Positions 46,201 through 53,735 of a DNA stretch of 64,000 bases are shown one piece after another. The translations under genes and the position numbers were made by a program. Numbering within the stretch: position 1 is the first letter of the stretch; every line of letters starts with the position of its first letter. The stretch is from Caballeronia sp. dw_276 (GTDB lineage Bacteria; Pseudomonadota; Gammaproteobacteria; Burkholderiales; Burkholderiaceae): assembly GCF_018449635.1 (NCBI RefSeq), contig NZ_JAAVUV010000002.1, positions 372,001 to 436,000 on the forward strand, written 5' to 3'. Below the pieces are notes generated by a model. The model saw only the letters and a program-made list of their open reading frames with translations, was not told where the DNA came from and did no database searches.

Positions 46201-46773
46201 AAAAATGGCGACGGCCGTGATCGTGACCTGCCTGGCCGTCGCGGCGCGCTCCCAGCGCAGGTTCAGCTCCACGTCCATGAAGTCCTTGAACTCGCGGCGA
46301 GTCTCGTCAAACTCGAGCTTGCCGCGCCCCGTGCGCAGGATCCCCACGACATCCTGATTCGCTCGCCGCATTGCAATGGTTTGTTCCGCAAAGCGATCCC
46401 ATTGCGCTTGCAACGCTTCAATGCGCTTCAGGCGTTCGACTTGTGGCGGGTTGTCACCGACAAGCTCCATCAACGTCGTAAGCTTCGCGTTGAAGCTCGC
46501 CTTGCCGAGCTGGTACGGCGCGAGAAAACTGTCGTCGCCGGTGAGCAGATAACCGCGCTGGCCGGATTCGCGATCGACCGCGAGCTTGACGAGGTCGTTG
46601 CCGTCGCCAATCACGCGCTCGGAATGCTCGAGCCAGTTCATGGCCGAGAGCAGATAGAAAAGCAGCGCCACGAACACGGCCGCCGTGGCGATTCCCGCGC
46701 CCAGAGGCAAGGCGATATTGCGTCGAATGATGCGGCGAAAGCTGTTCTGATCAACAGCGCCGTGATCGGGCAT
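43300..46773 (-). CDS. Hybrid sensor histidine kinase with three receiver domains
   Basis: A 1157-residue membrane hybrid kinase. Membrane helices lie at about 21-43 and 183-206 with a CHASE3-like sensor between them. A GAF domain (245-390) and a long coiled coil (about 395-480) lead to HisKA with His496 (NMSHELRTPLN), then HATPase_c (NLISNALKF, DSGIGIAPE, GGTGLGLSIS). Three receivers follow (DAILLDIGLPD, DCMIIDLKLPD, DLVLMDVMMPAMDG), each with its Asp. Such proteins resemble those controlling biofilm or stress phosphorelays. No output domain or HPt is fused, so an unlinked partner is required. Confidence 0.92.
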   Translation of the reverse strand: MPDHGAVDQNSFRRIIRRNIALPLGAGIATAAVFVALLFYLLSAMNWLEHSERVIGDGNDLVKLAVDRESGQRGYLLTGDDSFLAPYQLGKASFNAKLTTLMELVGDNPPQVERLKRIEALQAQWDRFAEQTIAMRRANQDVVGILRTGRGKLEFDETRREFKDFMDVELNLRWERAATARQVTITAVAIFLVISLSLSAMLAVFGRRELMKLSETYDNALQAQAEHNEVLHQQAWLRTGQSQLAESLVGQQTLPRLGRAMLDFLSQYLGVVVAALYVRDDSGKLRRVAAYGFSRENEEREQSFENAETLVGQVAESRRLIELDDVPDNYLKVTSGLGTSPPKSVVMTPIDNDGAVNGVIELGLMQPASARELDFLRLISASVGASVEAALYRERLQDVLAETQQLNEELQVQQEELRSANEELEEQTAALEESQSNLNNQKAELETINEQLTFQALTLDEKNEALNKAQTELEARAEDLQRASRYKSEFLANMSHELRTPLNSSLILAKLLSENHNGNLSDEQVKFANTIYSAGNDLLNLINDILDISKVEAGKLELAPEDVSLSRLAESLLRTFEPLAGQKRLAFTVGIEPGMPPSIFTDSRRLEQILKNLISNALKFTDTGAISLTLSSTSGGRVRFAVKDSGIGIAPENQQTIFEAFRQADGTTSRRYGGTGLGLSISRDLAKLLGGTIRVTSALGAGSTFELILPARWTDSGEAAEVALAVAPPPAPVEIIQTPLPEAASVAIAAYDDDRHDPKTGARSVLVIEDDLEFAGILYNLAHEMRYRCLVAQTAAEAMQLVAQHLPDAILLDIGLPDRSGLMVLQQLKDGPQTRHIPVHVVSANDSGEAALHLGAIGYAIKPTTRDQLKDIFRKLEDKFTQKVKRVLLVEDDARQRESIVQLIGDDDIDITAVEFGEEALALLRTTIFDCMIIDLKLPDMQGGELLQRMSGENMYSFPPVIVYTGRNLTHAEEADLLKYSRSIIIKGARSPERLLDEVTLFLHKVETDLSTERQTMLKTVRGRDRAFEGRRILLVDDDIRNIFSLSSALEHKGMTVDIARNGFEAIDKLNEVPDIDLVLMDVMMPAMDGLEATRRIRTDARFKTLPIIAITAKAMKDDQEQARAAGMTDYLAKPIDLDRLYSLLRVWLPGLERIRA

Positions 46774-46993
46774 TGCGTTATCCCTGTTATTGAATTGAGC
46801 GCATCGAGCGCGTGGTTCCAGCCCGTAAATTGAGTCCGCGGCGGCCTCCCAGATCGGGACTGCCGCGTGCGCTGGCGCAGATCATACATTTTCTCCGCCC
46901 TGCTGTCGGCGATGAAAAGCATTACGCCTTTCAGCCAAATTTCATTCGGGGCCAGCACCAGGAAATCGGCAATTTTTGGTGACCGGGTCGAGA

Positions 46994-47734
46994 TTACCCC
47001 GGTAAATATTTCCCGATCAGCATTGCTCTTTTCCACCCGAAACCCGGCACTTTCTTGTATTCGAAACCTGCATGCAGGAGCGCGCGTTTGACGTCGCCGG
47101 CACTCGTATATGTTGAGAACGTTGCGCCTTCGTTCGCCAGCGCGCCAAGCGACTCGAACACCGAAGGCGTCCAGAGTTCCGGGTTTTTGGCGGGCGCAAA
47201 CCCGTCGAGGTAAAAAGCATCGGCGCGAAGATCCAGCGCGGGCAGGATGGTGACTGCGTCGCCGAAGATCAGCGTCAGGGTGACCTGGCCGTTATCGAAG
47301 GCGAGCGTGTGCGTGCCGGGCGTGAGCGCGGGCCAGGCGTCGGCGAGCGTATGCGCAAGCACTGCGACCGGCGCGTCGTCGATGGTCGCAGCGTGCGTGA
47401 GACGCAGGTCGCTGGCCGCGAACGGATGTTTTTCTATCGATACAAAATGCAGATGGCCGCCACGCGATGAATCCGCGCGCCATGCGGCCCACGTCGAGAG
47501 GAAGTTGATGCCCATGCCGAAGCCGGTTTCGAGCACGGTGAAAACCGGGCGTCCCTGCCATCGAGCGGGAAGGCTGTTGCCTTGCAAGAACACGTATTGC
47601 GCCTGGGCGACGCTGCCTACGACGCTGTGATAGATATCGCCGTATATCGGCGAATAAGGCGAGCCGTTCGGGCGGAATGCAACGGTTGCAGGGATCAGCA
47701 GTTCGGACATGGATGATTGTTGATGAATGTTCAA
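46994..47734 (-). CDS. MnmD-like tRNA (mnm5s2U34) methyltransferase domain protein
   Basis: A 246-residue SAM-dependent methyltransferase of the DUF752/MnmD family. VFTVLETGFGMGINFLSTWAAW is its SAM-binding motif, and DAFYLDGFAPAKNPELWTPSVF is the family active-site sequence. MnmD performs the last methylation in mnm5s2U34 synthesis at the wobble base of tRNAs. The FAD-dependent MnmC2 oxidase half that is fused in E. coli MnmC is absent here. The start could be the ATG at 47734 or 47710. Confidence 0.85.
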   Translation of the reverse strand: MNIHQQSSMSELLIPATVAFRPNGSPYSPIYGDIYHSVVGSVAQAQYVFLQGNSLPARWQGRPVFTVLETGFGMGINFLSTWAAWRADSSRGGHLHFVSIEKHPFAASDLRLTHAATIDDAPVAVLAHTLADAWPALTPGTHTLAFDNGQVTLTLIFGDAVTILPALDLRADAFYLDGFAPAKNPELWTPSVFESLGALANEGATFSTYTSAGDVKRALLHAGFEYKKVPGFGWKRAMLIGKYLPG

Positions 47735-49194
47735 GGCAGCATCGATCTTACGATCCGTGCAAGCTTTTCCACGGCGGCATCAGCCTCGTTCACGGGCACG
47801 CTTGCGTAACCGAGCACGAGGCCGTTATACGCTGCGATGTTTGTATCGGCGAGGCAGAATTCACTGACCGGCACCGCCCACAAGCCTTCCGAACGTGCCG
47901 CGCTGCAGACGTCCACATCGCGCAAAGGCGCGTTCAGCCGCGCGGTCAGATGCATTCCACCTGCCCCGCCGGACACCGTCAGCAACTCGCCAAAATGCTG
48001 TTCGAGCGCGACTTGCAACGCAACACGCCTGCGCGAATACAACCCGCGCATGCGTCGCAAATGTCGTGTGTACGCGCCGCTTCGCATGAAGTCCGCGAGC
48101 GCGAGTTGATCGGCGGCGCGGCCTTGCCGCGATATTTCGCCGAGCGTGCGCGCGAACTCGCGTGAGAGGCCGGGCGGCACGACCATGAAGCCGATACGCA
48201 ACGCGGGAAACATGGTCTTGCTGAATGTGCCGAGATAGATCACGGGGGTATCGCCGGCGAGTCCCTGCATGGCCGCGAACGGCGAACCGGTATGACGGAA
48301 CTCGCTGTCGTAATCGTCCTCGATCACCCATGCACCGTGCGCGCGAGCCTCCTCGATGATCTGCATGCGCCGCGCGATACTCAACACGCTCCCAAGCGGA
48401 TACTGATGCGACGGCGTCACGTAGATCAGTCTGGGCGGCGACTGCGTCCAGTGTGAACGCGCAGGCGCGATGCCGTCGGCGTCCACCGGTATGGAAACAA
48501 GCGATAGATTGGCCCCTTTGAACGCCGCCCGCGCGCCGGCATAGCCGGGATCTTCCACCCACACGCGGTCCCCGGCATCCGCCAGGATTCGCGCGCACAG
48601 GTCGAGGCTCGTTTGCGTGCCATCGGTGATGAAGACCTGATCGATGTCGCAACGCACGCCCCGCGATACCTTGAGGTAATCGACGAGCGCCTGGCGAAGC
48701 TCCGGCACACCGGCGCTGTTTGCGTAGCCCAGGTCGGTTGCTTCGAGCTTTCGCCATGCACGCGCAATGGCCGCACGCCATTGTGTCATCGGGAATTCAT
48801 CGAGGGCCGGCAAGCCTGGACGAAACGACACCGCGATGGGATGCGTCGGCTGCTCGCGCCTCAATCCATCAATACGCCGCGAAAGTTGCGCTGATTGCGG
48901 CCTTCTCTCAACAGGTTTCGACTTCGTCTGAGCACCGACGGAAGCCACGATTGATCCTCGCCGGCTGACGTGCAGGAATCCCTCCTCGGCAAGTTGCTCG
49001 TAAGCGAACATGGCCGAGTTGCGCGCAATGCGAAGCTCGTTCGCAAGCACGCGTGTTGCGGGCAAGCGCGTTGCGGCGGGAAGCAGACCCTCAAGAATCG
49101 CGTCGCGCAATGCTTCATACAGCATGCGTTGCTGTGTAATCTTCCTGCCATTCAGGCGGTTTGCAAACGACGAAAAGAGTAAAGCGAGGTCCAT
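47731..49194 (-). CDS. MocR/PdxR-type regulator (GntR HTH plus aminotransferase domain)
   Basis: A 487-residue regulator with an N-terminal GntR winged helix (LYEALRDAILEGLLPAATRLPATRVLANELRIARNSAMFAYEQLAEEGF) and a C-terminal fold-type I aminotransferase domain. The PLP Lys lies in YLGTFSKTMFPALRIGF. The ATG at 49194 fits best; an in-frame extension of 38 codons lacks a GntR-type beginning. It diverges from the acetyltransferase pair, which is a likely target because MocR proteins often control the divergent gene. It overlaps the mnmD start by 4 bp. Confidence 0.85.
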   Translation of the reverse strand: MDLALLFSSFANRLNGRKITQQRMLYEALRDAILEGLLPAATRLPATRVLANELRIARNSAMFAYEQLAEEGFLHVSRRGSIVASVGAQTKSKPVERRPQSAQLSRRIDGLRREQPTHPIAVSFRPGLPALDEFPMTQWRAAIARAWRKLEATDLGYANSAGVPELRQALVDYLKVSRGVRCDIDQVFITDGTQTSLDLCARILADAGDRVWVEDPGYAGARAAFKGANLSLVSIPVDADGIAPARSHWTQSPPRLIYVTPSHQYPLGSVLSIARRMQIIEEARAHGAWVIEDDYDSEFRHTGSPFAAMQGLAGDTPVIYLGTFSKTMFPALRIGFMVVPPGLSREFARTLGEISRQGRAADQLALADFMRSGAYTRHLRRMRGLYSRRRVALQVALEQHFGELLTVSGGAGGMHLTARLNAPLRDVDVCSAARSEGLWAVPVSEFCLADTNIAAYNGLVLGYASVPVNEADAAVEKLARIVRSMLP

Positions 49195-49339
49195 GCGGCG
49201 AGAAAGCGTTCGAAGGTGTGGCTCTAAATAAATCGAGGTTATTGGGTCTATCATTGGCGCCATCGCCATTTTATTCTTATACCAGAAGCAGGAACCGCAC
49301 AGACGCACGTTTCAACCATCCACCTCGACGGAGAATCGA

Positions 49340-50050
49340 TTGAACACGTTTCAGAATGAATTTGCACAGCCCATTGGCGCGCCGCTCGCCAGCTGGAAGG
49401 GCGCCACGCCGCCGTCACGCATCACGCTCGAAGGCCGCTATTGCCGCCTGATTCCGGCCAATCCCCACACGCATCTCGATGATCTCGCCGAGGCTTACGA
49501 CACAGCCGCCGACGGCCGCGACTGGACGTATCTTGCAACGGGACCGTTCAGCAGCCGTGAGGCTTATCGAGCGCATCTGGAAAAGCTTGCTTCGACTTCG
49601 GACCCATTGCACTTTGCAGTTGCCGATACCGCCAGCGGCAAGGCACTCGGCACGCTCGCGCTGATGCGCATCGACCCGGCGAACGGCGTGATCGAAGTCG
49701 GGTTTATTGCGTTCTCGCCGCTCCTGAAAAAGACGCGCATCGCGACGGAAGCCATCTTCCTGCTGATGCGCCATGTCTTCGATGACCTCGGCTACCGGCG
49801 TTTCGAGTGGAAATGCGACTCGCTCAACGCGCCGTCGCGCGCTGCCGCCAAGCGCTTCGGCTTCACGTTTGAGGGCATCTTCCGGCAAGCCATCGTGTAC
49901 CGGTCACGCAACCGCGACACCGCGTGGTTTTCGATCATCGATCCGGAATGGCCGGCGCTCAAATCTCAATACGAACGCTGGCTCGATCCAAAAAATTTCG
50001 ACGCCGACGGCAAGCAAATCGAACGCCTTTCCACCGCTGCAGAGCAATAA
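49340..50050 (+). CDS. GNAT-family N-acetyltransferase (RimJ/RimL-like)
   Basis: A 236-residue acetyltransferase. The N-terminal RITLEGRYCRLIP and the acetyl-CoA region IEVGFIAFSPLLKKTRIATEAIFLLMRHVFDDLGYRRFEWKCDSLN are typical of the Acetyltransf_3 (RimL-like) group. The start is a TTG at 49340 with GGAG about 7 bases before it; no in-frame ATG fits. It is directly followed by a second GNAT gene (stop and start adjacent) and diverges from the MocR regulator. Substrate unknown. Confidence 0.85.
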   Translation: MNTFQNEFAQPIGAPLASWKGATPPSRITLEGRYCRLIPANPHTHLDDLAEAYDTAADGRDWTYLATGPFSSREAYRAHLEKLASTSDPLHFAVADTASGKALGTLALMRIDPANGVIEVGFIAFSPLLKKTRIATEAIFLLMRHVFDDLGYRRFEWKCDSLNAPSRAAAKRFGFTFEGIFRQAIVYRSRNRDTAWFSIIDPEWPALKSQYERWLDPKNFDADGKQIERLSTAAEQ

Positions 50051-50512
50051 ATGACCGATTCCGTTCACATTCGAGCGGTCGAACAGACCGACTACGCCGC
50101 ATGGAAGCCGCTATGGGACGGCTACAACGCGTTCTACGGACGTGCAAAAGAGACCGCGTTGCCTCAGGAAATAACCGACGCGACCTGGGCGCGATTTTTC
50201 GATGCCAACGAGCCTGTGCATGCCCTGGTCGCGGAACGGGACGGCAAGCTGATTGGCCTCGTGCATTTCATTTATCACCGCAGCACGACCTTGCTTGGTC
50301 CGATTTGCTATCTGCAGGATTTGTTTACTGCCGAAGCCGCGCGAGGACGCGGCGTGGGCCGCAAGCTGATCAACGGGGTCTATGCAAGCGCGAAGAGCGC
50401 TGGGTCGGAGCGCGTGTATTGGCATACCCATGAGACCAACGCCACGGCCATGAAGCTCTATGACAAGGTCGCGGACAAGCCCGGCTTCGTGATGTACCGG
50501 CAAGCTGTTTGA
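50051..50512 (+). CDS. GNAT-family N-acetyltransferase
   Basis: A 153-residue GNAT protein with the central acetyl-CoA loop in CYLQDLFTAEAARGRGVGRKLING (R-x-x-G-x-G/A motif) and the following HTHETNATAMKLYDKVADKPGFVMYR. It starts at the ATG just after the previous GNAT stop, so both are translated together. Small GNATs of this sort modify amines or amino acids. The pair is divergent from MocR and may be a single detoxification unit. Confidence 0.85.
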   Translation: MTDSVHIRAVEQTDYAAWKPLWDGYNAFYGRAKETALPQEITDATWARFFDANEPVHALVAERDGKLIGLVHFIYHRSTTLLGPICYLQDLFTAEAARGRGVGRKLINGVYASAKSAGSERVYWHTHETNATAMKLYDKVADKPGFVMYRQAV

Positions 50513-50564
50513 ACGGTTCAGAGCATGCGATGCTTCTCTCCGGCATCGCACGCCCGCTAACGCA

Positions 50565-52367
50565 TCAAGACAAGTGATGCACTTCCTGCAAGCCATACAC
50601 CGGCGTTTCGATGCCTTCCATGCGCGCCTTCAATTGCAGCGATAGATACTGCGAGTAATGCCGCGACTGATGCAGGTTGCCACCATGAAACCACAACGCC
50701 TGCTGCTGCGTAGGTTTCCACATGTTGCGCTGCTCGCCCTCCCACGGCCCCGGGTCCTTGGTCGTATTCGAACCCAGACCCCACACCTTGCCGACCTTAT
50801 CCGCCACCTCTCGCGAGATCAGGTCCGCGGCCCAGCCGTTCATCGAACCATAGCCGGTTGCATAGACAACGAGATCAGCCGGAAGCTCGCTGCCGTCGCT
50901 CAGCACGACCGAATGCTCCTTCAGTTCGACCACGTCCACGCCGCTCTTCAACTTGATCTTGCCGTCCGCAACGAGATCCGACGCGCCAACGTCGATGTAA
51001 TAACCCGATCCACGCCGCAGATATTTCATGAAGAGGCCCGATCCGTCATCGCCGAAATCGAGCATGAAGCCTCTTTTCTCGAGGCGATCGTAGAACTCGG
51101 CATCGCGTTTCTTGATGGCGTCGTAGACCGGTATCTGGAACTCATGCAAGATCTTGTACGGAACCGATGCAAACGTCAGGTCGGCTTTTATCGTCGTCAT
51201 GCCCGATGCCACCGCGCGCTCCGAGTAGAGGTCGCCGAGCGCGAGATCCATCAGCGAGTCGGACCTCACAATATGCGTGGACGAACGCTGCACCATGGTC
51301 ACGTCAACGCCGGCTTCCCACAACGCCGCGCAGATATCGTGCGATGAATTGTTCGCGCCGATCACAACGACCTTCTTCCCTTTGTACGCGTCGGGTCCGG
51401 GATGTTGCGACGAATGATGCTGTTCACCCTTGAACACATCCATGCCCTTGAACTTCGGCACATTCGCTTTTCCCGACATGCCCGTGGCAAGCACGAGTTG
51501 CTTTGGCCGCAGCGTCACCGACTCGCCGTTACGTTCGACTTCCACGATCCACTCGCCCGCGGCCTCGTCGTAGCGCGCGGATGTGCATGTCGTCGAGCCC
51601 CAGTAGTTCAGCTCCATTACTTTCGTGTACATCTCAAGCCAGTCGCCGACCTTGTCCTTCGGCGAAAACACAGGCCAGTTATCGGGGAACGGCAAGTACG
51701 GCATGTGGTCGTACCAGACCGGATCGTGCAGGCACAGCGTCTTGTATCGCGCACGCCAGGCATCGCCAGGCTTCTCGTTCCTGTCCACGATGATGGTCGG
51801 CACGCCCAGTTGGCGCATCCGCGCGCCAAGCGCAATACCGCCTTGCCCGCCCCCGACGATCAGGCAATACGGCTGCTTTTCGTAACCCAGCGTCTCCTGT
51901 TCGGCCGCGCGTTTTTCCGTCCAGCTCGTACGATCGGTGCGCGCGCCGTGCTCGGCGCCCATCGGACGCCTCTGGCCCTTGGGTTCCTCATGTCCCTTGA
52001 GTTCGGTCATGGTGGTGAGCAGCGTCCAGATCAATCCGTCTTTCACGCGGATAAAACCCGTCCCGCGAGCGACGCCCGTTTCAAACGTGATCCACGATTG
52101 CGTCACGCCATCGGCTTCTGTCGCCGTTTCGTTATCGGCGATCTTGAGCTTCGACGGCTTGACTGCGTTCAGTTGTGCGTCGAGCATCGCAGCGATCTGC
52201 TCGCGCCCTTCCATTGTCTTGATGTTCCAGGTGAACGCGACGAGATCGCGCCAGTAGCCGTCGGGCTGGAACAGGGCCGCGGCGGCTGTCGAGTCATTAC
52301 TTCTCAGCGCGGCTTCGAAAGACTCCAGCAGTTGGGAGATCATCTGGTTCGGATTACTGTCAGGCAT
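50565..52367 (-). CDS. FAD-dependent monooxygenase with N-terminal NTF2/SnoaL-like domain
   Basis: A 600-residue flavoprotein. An NTF2-like domain fills about residues 1-130. It is followed by an FMO/BVMO-type core with the FAD motif G172-x-G174-x2-G177 (IVGGGQGG), the FxGxxxH part of the monooxygenase fingerprint (F312-H318) and a second dinucleotide-binding motif at 335-342 that reads GANNSS. The position after FxGxxxHxxx is His322 rather than Trp/Tyr. LVVYATGYG closes the family pattern. It is last in the AcoR locus and may oxidise a ketone, amine or sulfide; reaction type not certain. Confidence 0.85.
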   Translation of the reverse strand: MPDSNPNQMISQLLESFEAALRSNDSTAAAALFQPDGYWRDLVAFTWNIKTMEGREQIAAMLDAQLNAVKPSKLKIADNETATEADGVTQSWITFETGVARGTGFIRVKDGLIWTLLTTMTELKGHEEPKGQRRPMGAEHGARTDRTSWTEKRAAEQETLGYEKQPYCLIVGGGQGGIALGARMRQLGVPTIIVDRNEKPGDAWRARYKTLCLHDPVWYDHMPYLPFPDNWPVFSPKDKVGDWLEMYTKVMELNYWGSTTCTSARYDEAAGEWIVEVERNGESVTLRPKQLVLATGMSGKANVPKFKGMDVFKGEQHHSSQHPGPDAYKGKKVVVIGANNSSHDICAALWEAGVDVTMVQRSSTHIVRSDSLMDLALGDLYSERAVASGMTTIKADLTFASVPYKILHEFQIPVYDAIKKRDAEFYDRLEKRGFMLDFGDDGSGLFMKYLRRGSGYYIDVGASDLVADGKIKLKSGVDVVELKEHSVVLSDGSELPADLVVYATGYGSMNGWAADLISREVADKVGKVWGLGSNTTKDPGPWEGEQRNMWKPTQQQALWFHGGNLHQSRHYSQYLSLQLKARMEGIETPVYGLQEVHHLS

Positions 52368-52451
52368 GGTCGCTCCTCCATTAGATACGGATCACTAAAC
52401 ATTGGTTGAATTACGCGGGTTCTTTGCCCGCTGGAAAAAATGCTGCTTACG

Positions 52452-53594
52452 CTAACGCCTGTGGGGCGCAACGATTCCGAACTTTGCGATACGTCTGTAA
52501 AGCGTCGCGCGCGAGACGCCCAGCGTTTGTGCGGCCAGAGCCGGGCGCCACTTGGCATCGGTCATTGCCGCCACGATGCAGTTGCGCTCAAGCGCTTCAT
52601 CCTCCGATAGCGATAACTGCGGCGCTTCCTTCGTCTGCAGCTTCGGTGTGCTTCTCGTCGCGCGTGCAATCGGCGGCCGCACGCGCGCATGCAACGGCGC
52701 GCCGGAGCCGAGCAGCCGGAATGAAATGAGGTTGCGGCCGGGGCGTGCGTCGAGCAAGCGTTCTGCGCGGATATCGAAGAGTTCGCTGACGTGGCGCGGC
52801 AACGCGTCCAGTCCCGGCACGCATTCCTTCGCGCGCCGGTTTGCGGCGATTGCAAAACCGCGTGCATCGAATGCGATAAGAATTTCCGGCTGCGCCTCAA
52901 CGTAGTGGCGGCTGCGATGCGCGAGCAACACCCAGCAATGCATGGTCTCGTTGAGGAAGAAACCATCCTCGATCAATAACGCGCTTTGACGCACGATATG
53001 GTTCACGAGCCGCTGGCTTTCGCGCTCTTCCGGCGAACGCACGGCAGATGCATCCAGTACGCCGATCAACTCGCCGTGCACACCAAATATAGGTGACGCG
53101 CTGCATGTGAGCGCGGTGAACGCCGCGCGAAAGTGATCGGTCTTGTGCACGGTGATGGGTTCGGCATCGAGCAGCACCGACGCGACGCCGCACGTGCCTT
53201 CCTCGCGTTCGGACCAGCATGAGCCAAGATACAAACCTGCACGCTTGAATTCGTGGCGCCGGTCGCGATCGACCCGGTAGTCGATGGTCACGCCCTGGGC
53301 ATCGGTCAGCATCACGCAGTAATCCGCCTCGCGCACGGTCTCGTGCAAGCGCGACAAACACTGACCCGAGGCGCGCAATACCGTTTCCTCGCGCTGCTGG
53401 ACGTAACGCAATTCGGGCACCGTCAGAATCCGCGGACCAATGGTCGCGCCGGGATCAAGATGATATTGCTCCAGCGATCTTCTGTACGACGACGCCAGCC
53501 TGATCGAATCAGCACCTGCGCCTGCATTCAGCACGCGCCCTTCAATCACGCTGCGCACGCGGTCGATGTGTCTGGTCGGCGATACATACGGCAT
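52452..53594 (-). CDS. AcoR-like regulator with GAF and Fis domains but no AAA+ domain
   Basis: A 380-residue protein whose N-terminal sequence (SVIEGRVLNAGAG, then IRLASSYRRSLEQYHLDPG, GAF region at about 70-220 with GSCWSEREEGTCGVASVL) matches AcoR/GAF enhancer-binding proteins. It ends in a Fis helix-turn-helix (PALAAQTLGVSRATLYRRI). The AAA+ module with Walker A and GAFTGA is absent, so it cannot remodel sigma-54 polymerase itself. It lies between a complete AcoR gene and the monooxygenase gene on the same strand. It may act as a repressor or co-activator. Confidence 0.85.
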   Translation of the reverse strand: MPYVSPTRHIDRVRSVIEGRVLNAGAGADSIRLASSYRRSLEQYHLDPGATIGPRILTVPELRYVQQREETVLRASGQCLSRLHETVREADYCVMLTDAQGVTIDYRVDRDRRHEFKRAGLYLGSCWSEREEGTCGVASVLLDAEPITVHKTDHFRAAFTALTCSASPIFGVHGELIGVLDASAVRSPEERESQRLVNHIVRQSALLIEDGFFLNETMHCWVLLAHRSRHYVEAQPEILIAFDARGFAIAANRRAKECVPGLDALPRHVSELFDIRAERLLDARPGRNLISFRLLGSGAPLHARVRPPIARATRSTPKLQTKEAPQLSLSEDEALERNCIVAAMTDAKWRPALAAQTLGVSRATLYRRIAKFGIVAPHRR

Positions 53595-53708
53595 GAAAGA
53601 TCTCCGGCGGATTCGGCTGTGCTCGAAGGTTCACTGAATATCAACGCATGACGACGTTTTAACACGCGTGTTCCGAGAGATCACACCGCAGCGCACCATC
53701 GTCGTGAA

Positions 53709-53724
53709 TGAGACGTTTGTCTCA
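53709..53724. promoter_or_regulatory. TGAGAC-N4-GTCTCA dyad, candidate GAF-regulator binding site
   Basis: A perfect 6-bp-arm inverted repeat lies about 115 bp upstream of the AAA-less regulator start and just after the end of the AcoR gene. No T-run follows, so a terminator is unlikely. A binding site for one of the two Fis-type regulators is proposed. Confidence 0.5.
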
Positions 53725-53735
53725 ACAGATACAAA

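Noticed and set aside
52415..52430. Possible second sigma-54 site before the monooxygenase gene
   Set aside because: GG and GC have the correct spacing but the -12 part reads CCGC and the -24 part is poor. The same bases form a local GCGGG/CCCGC hairpin, so chance is likely.
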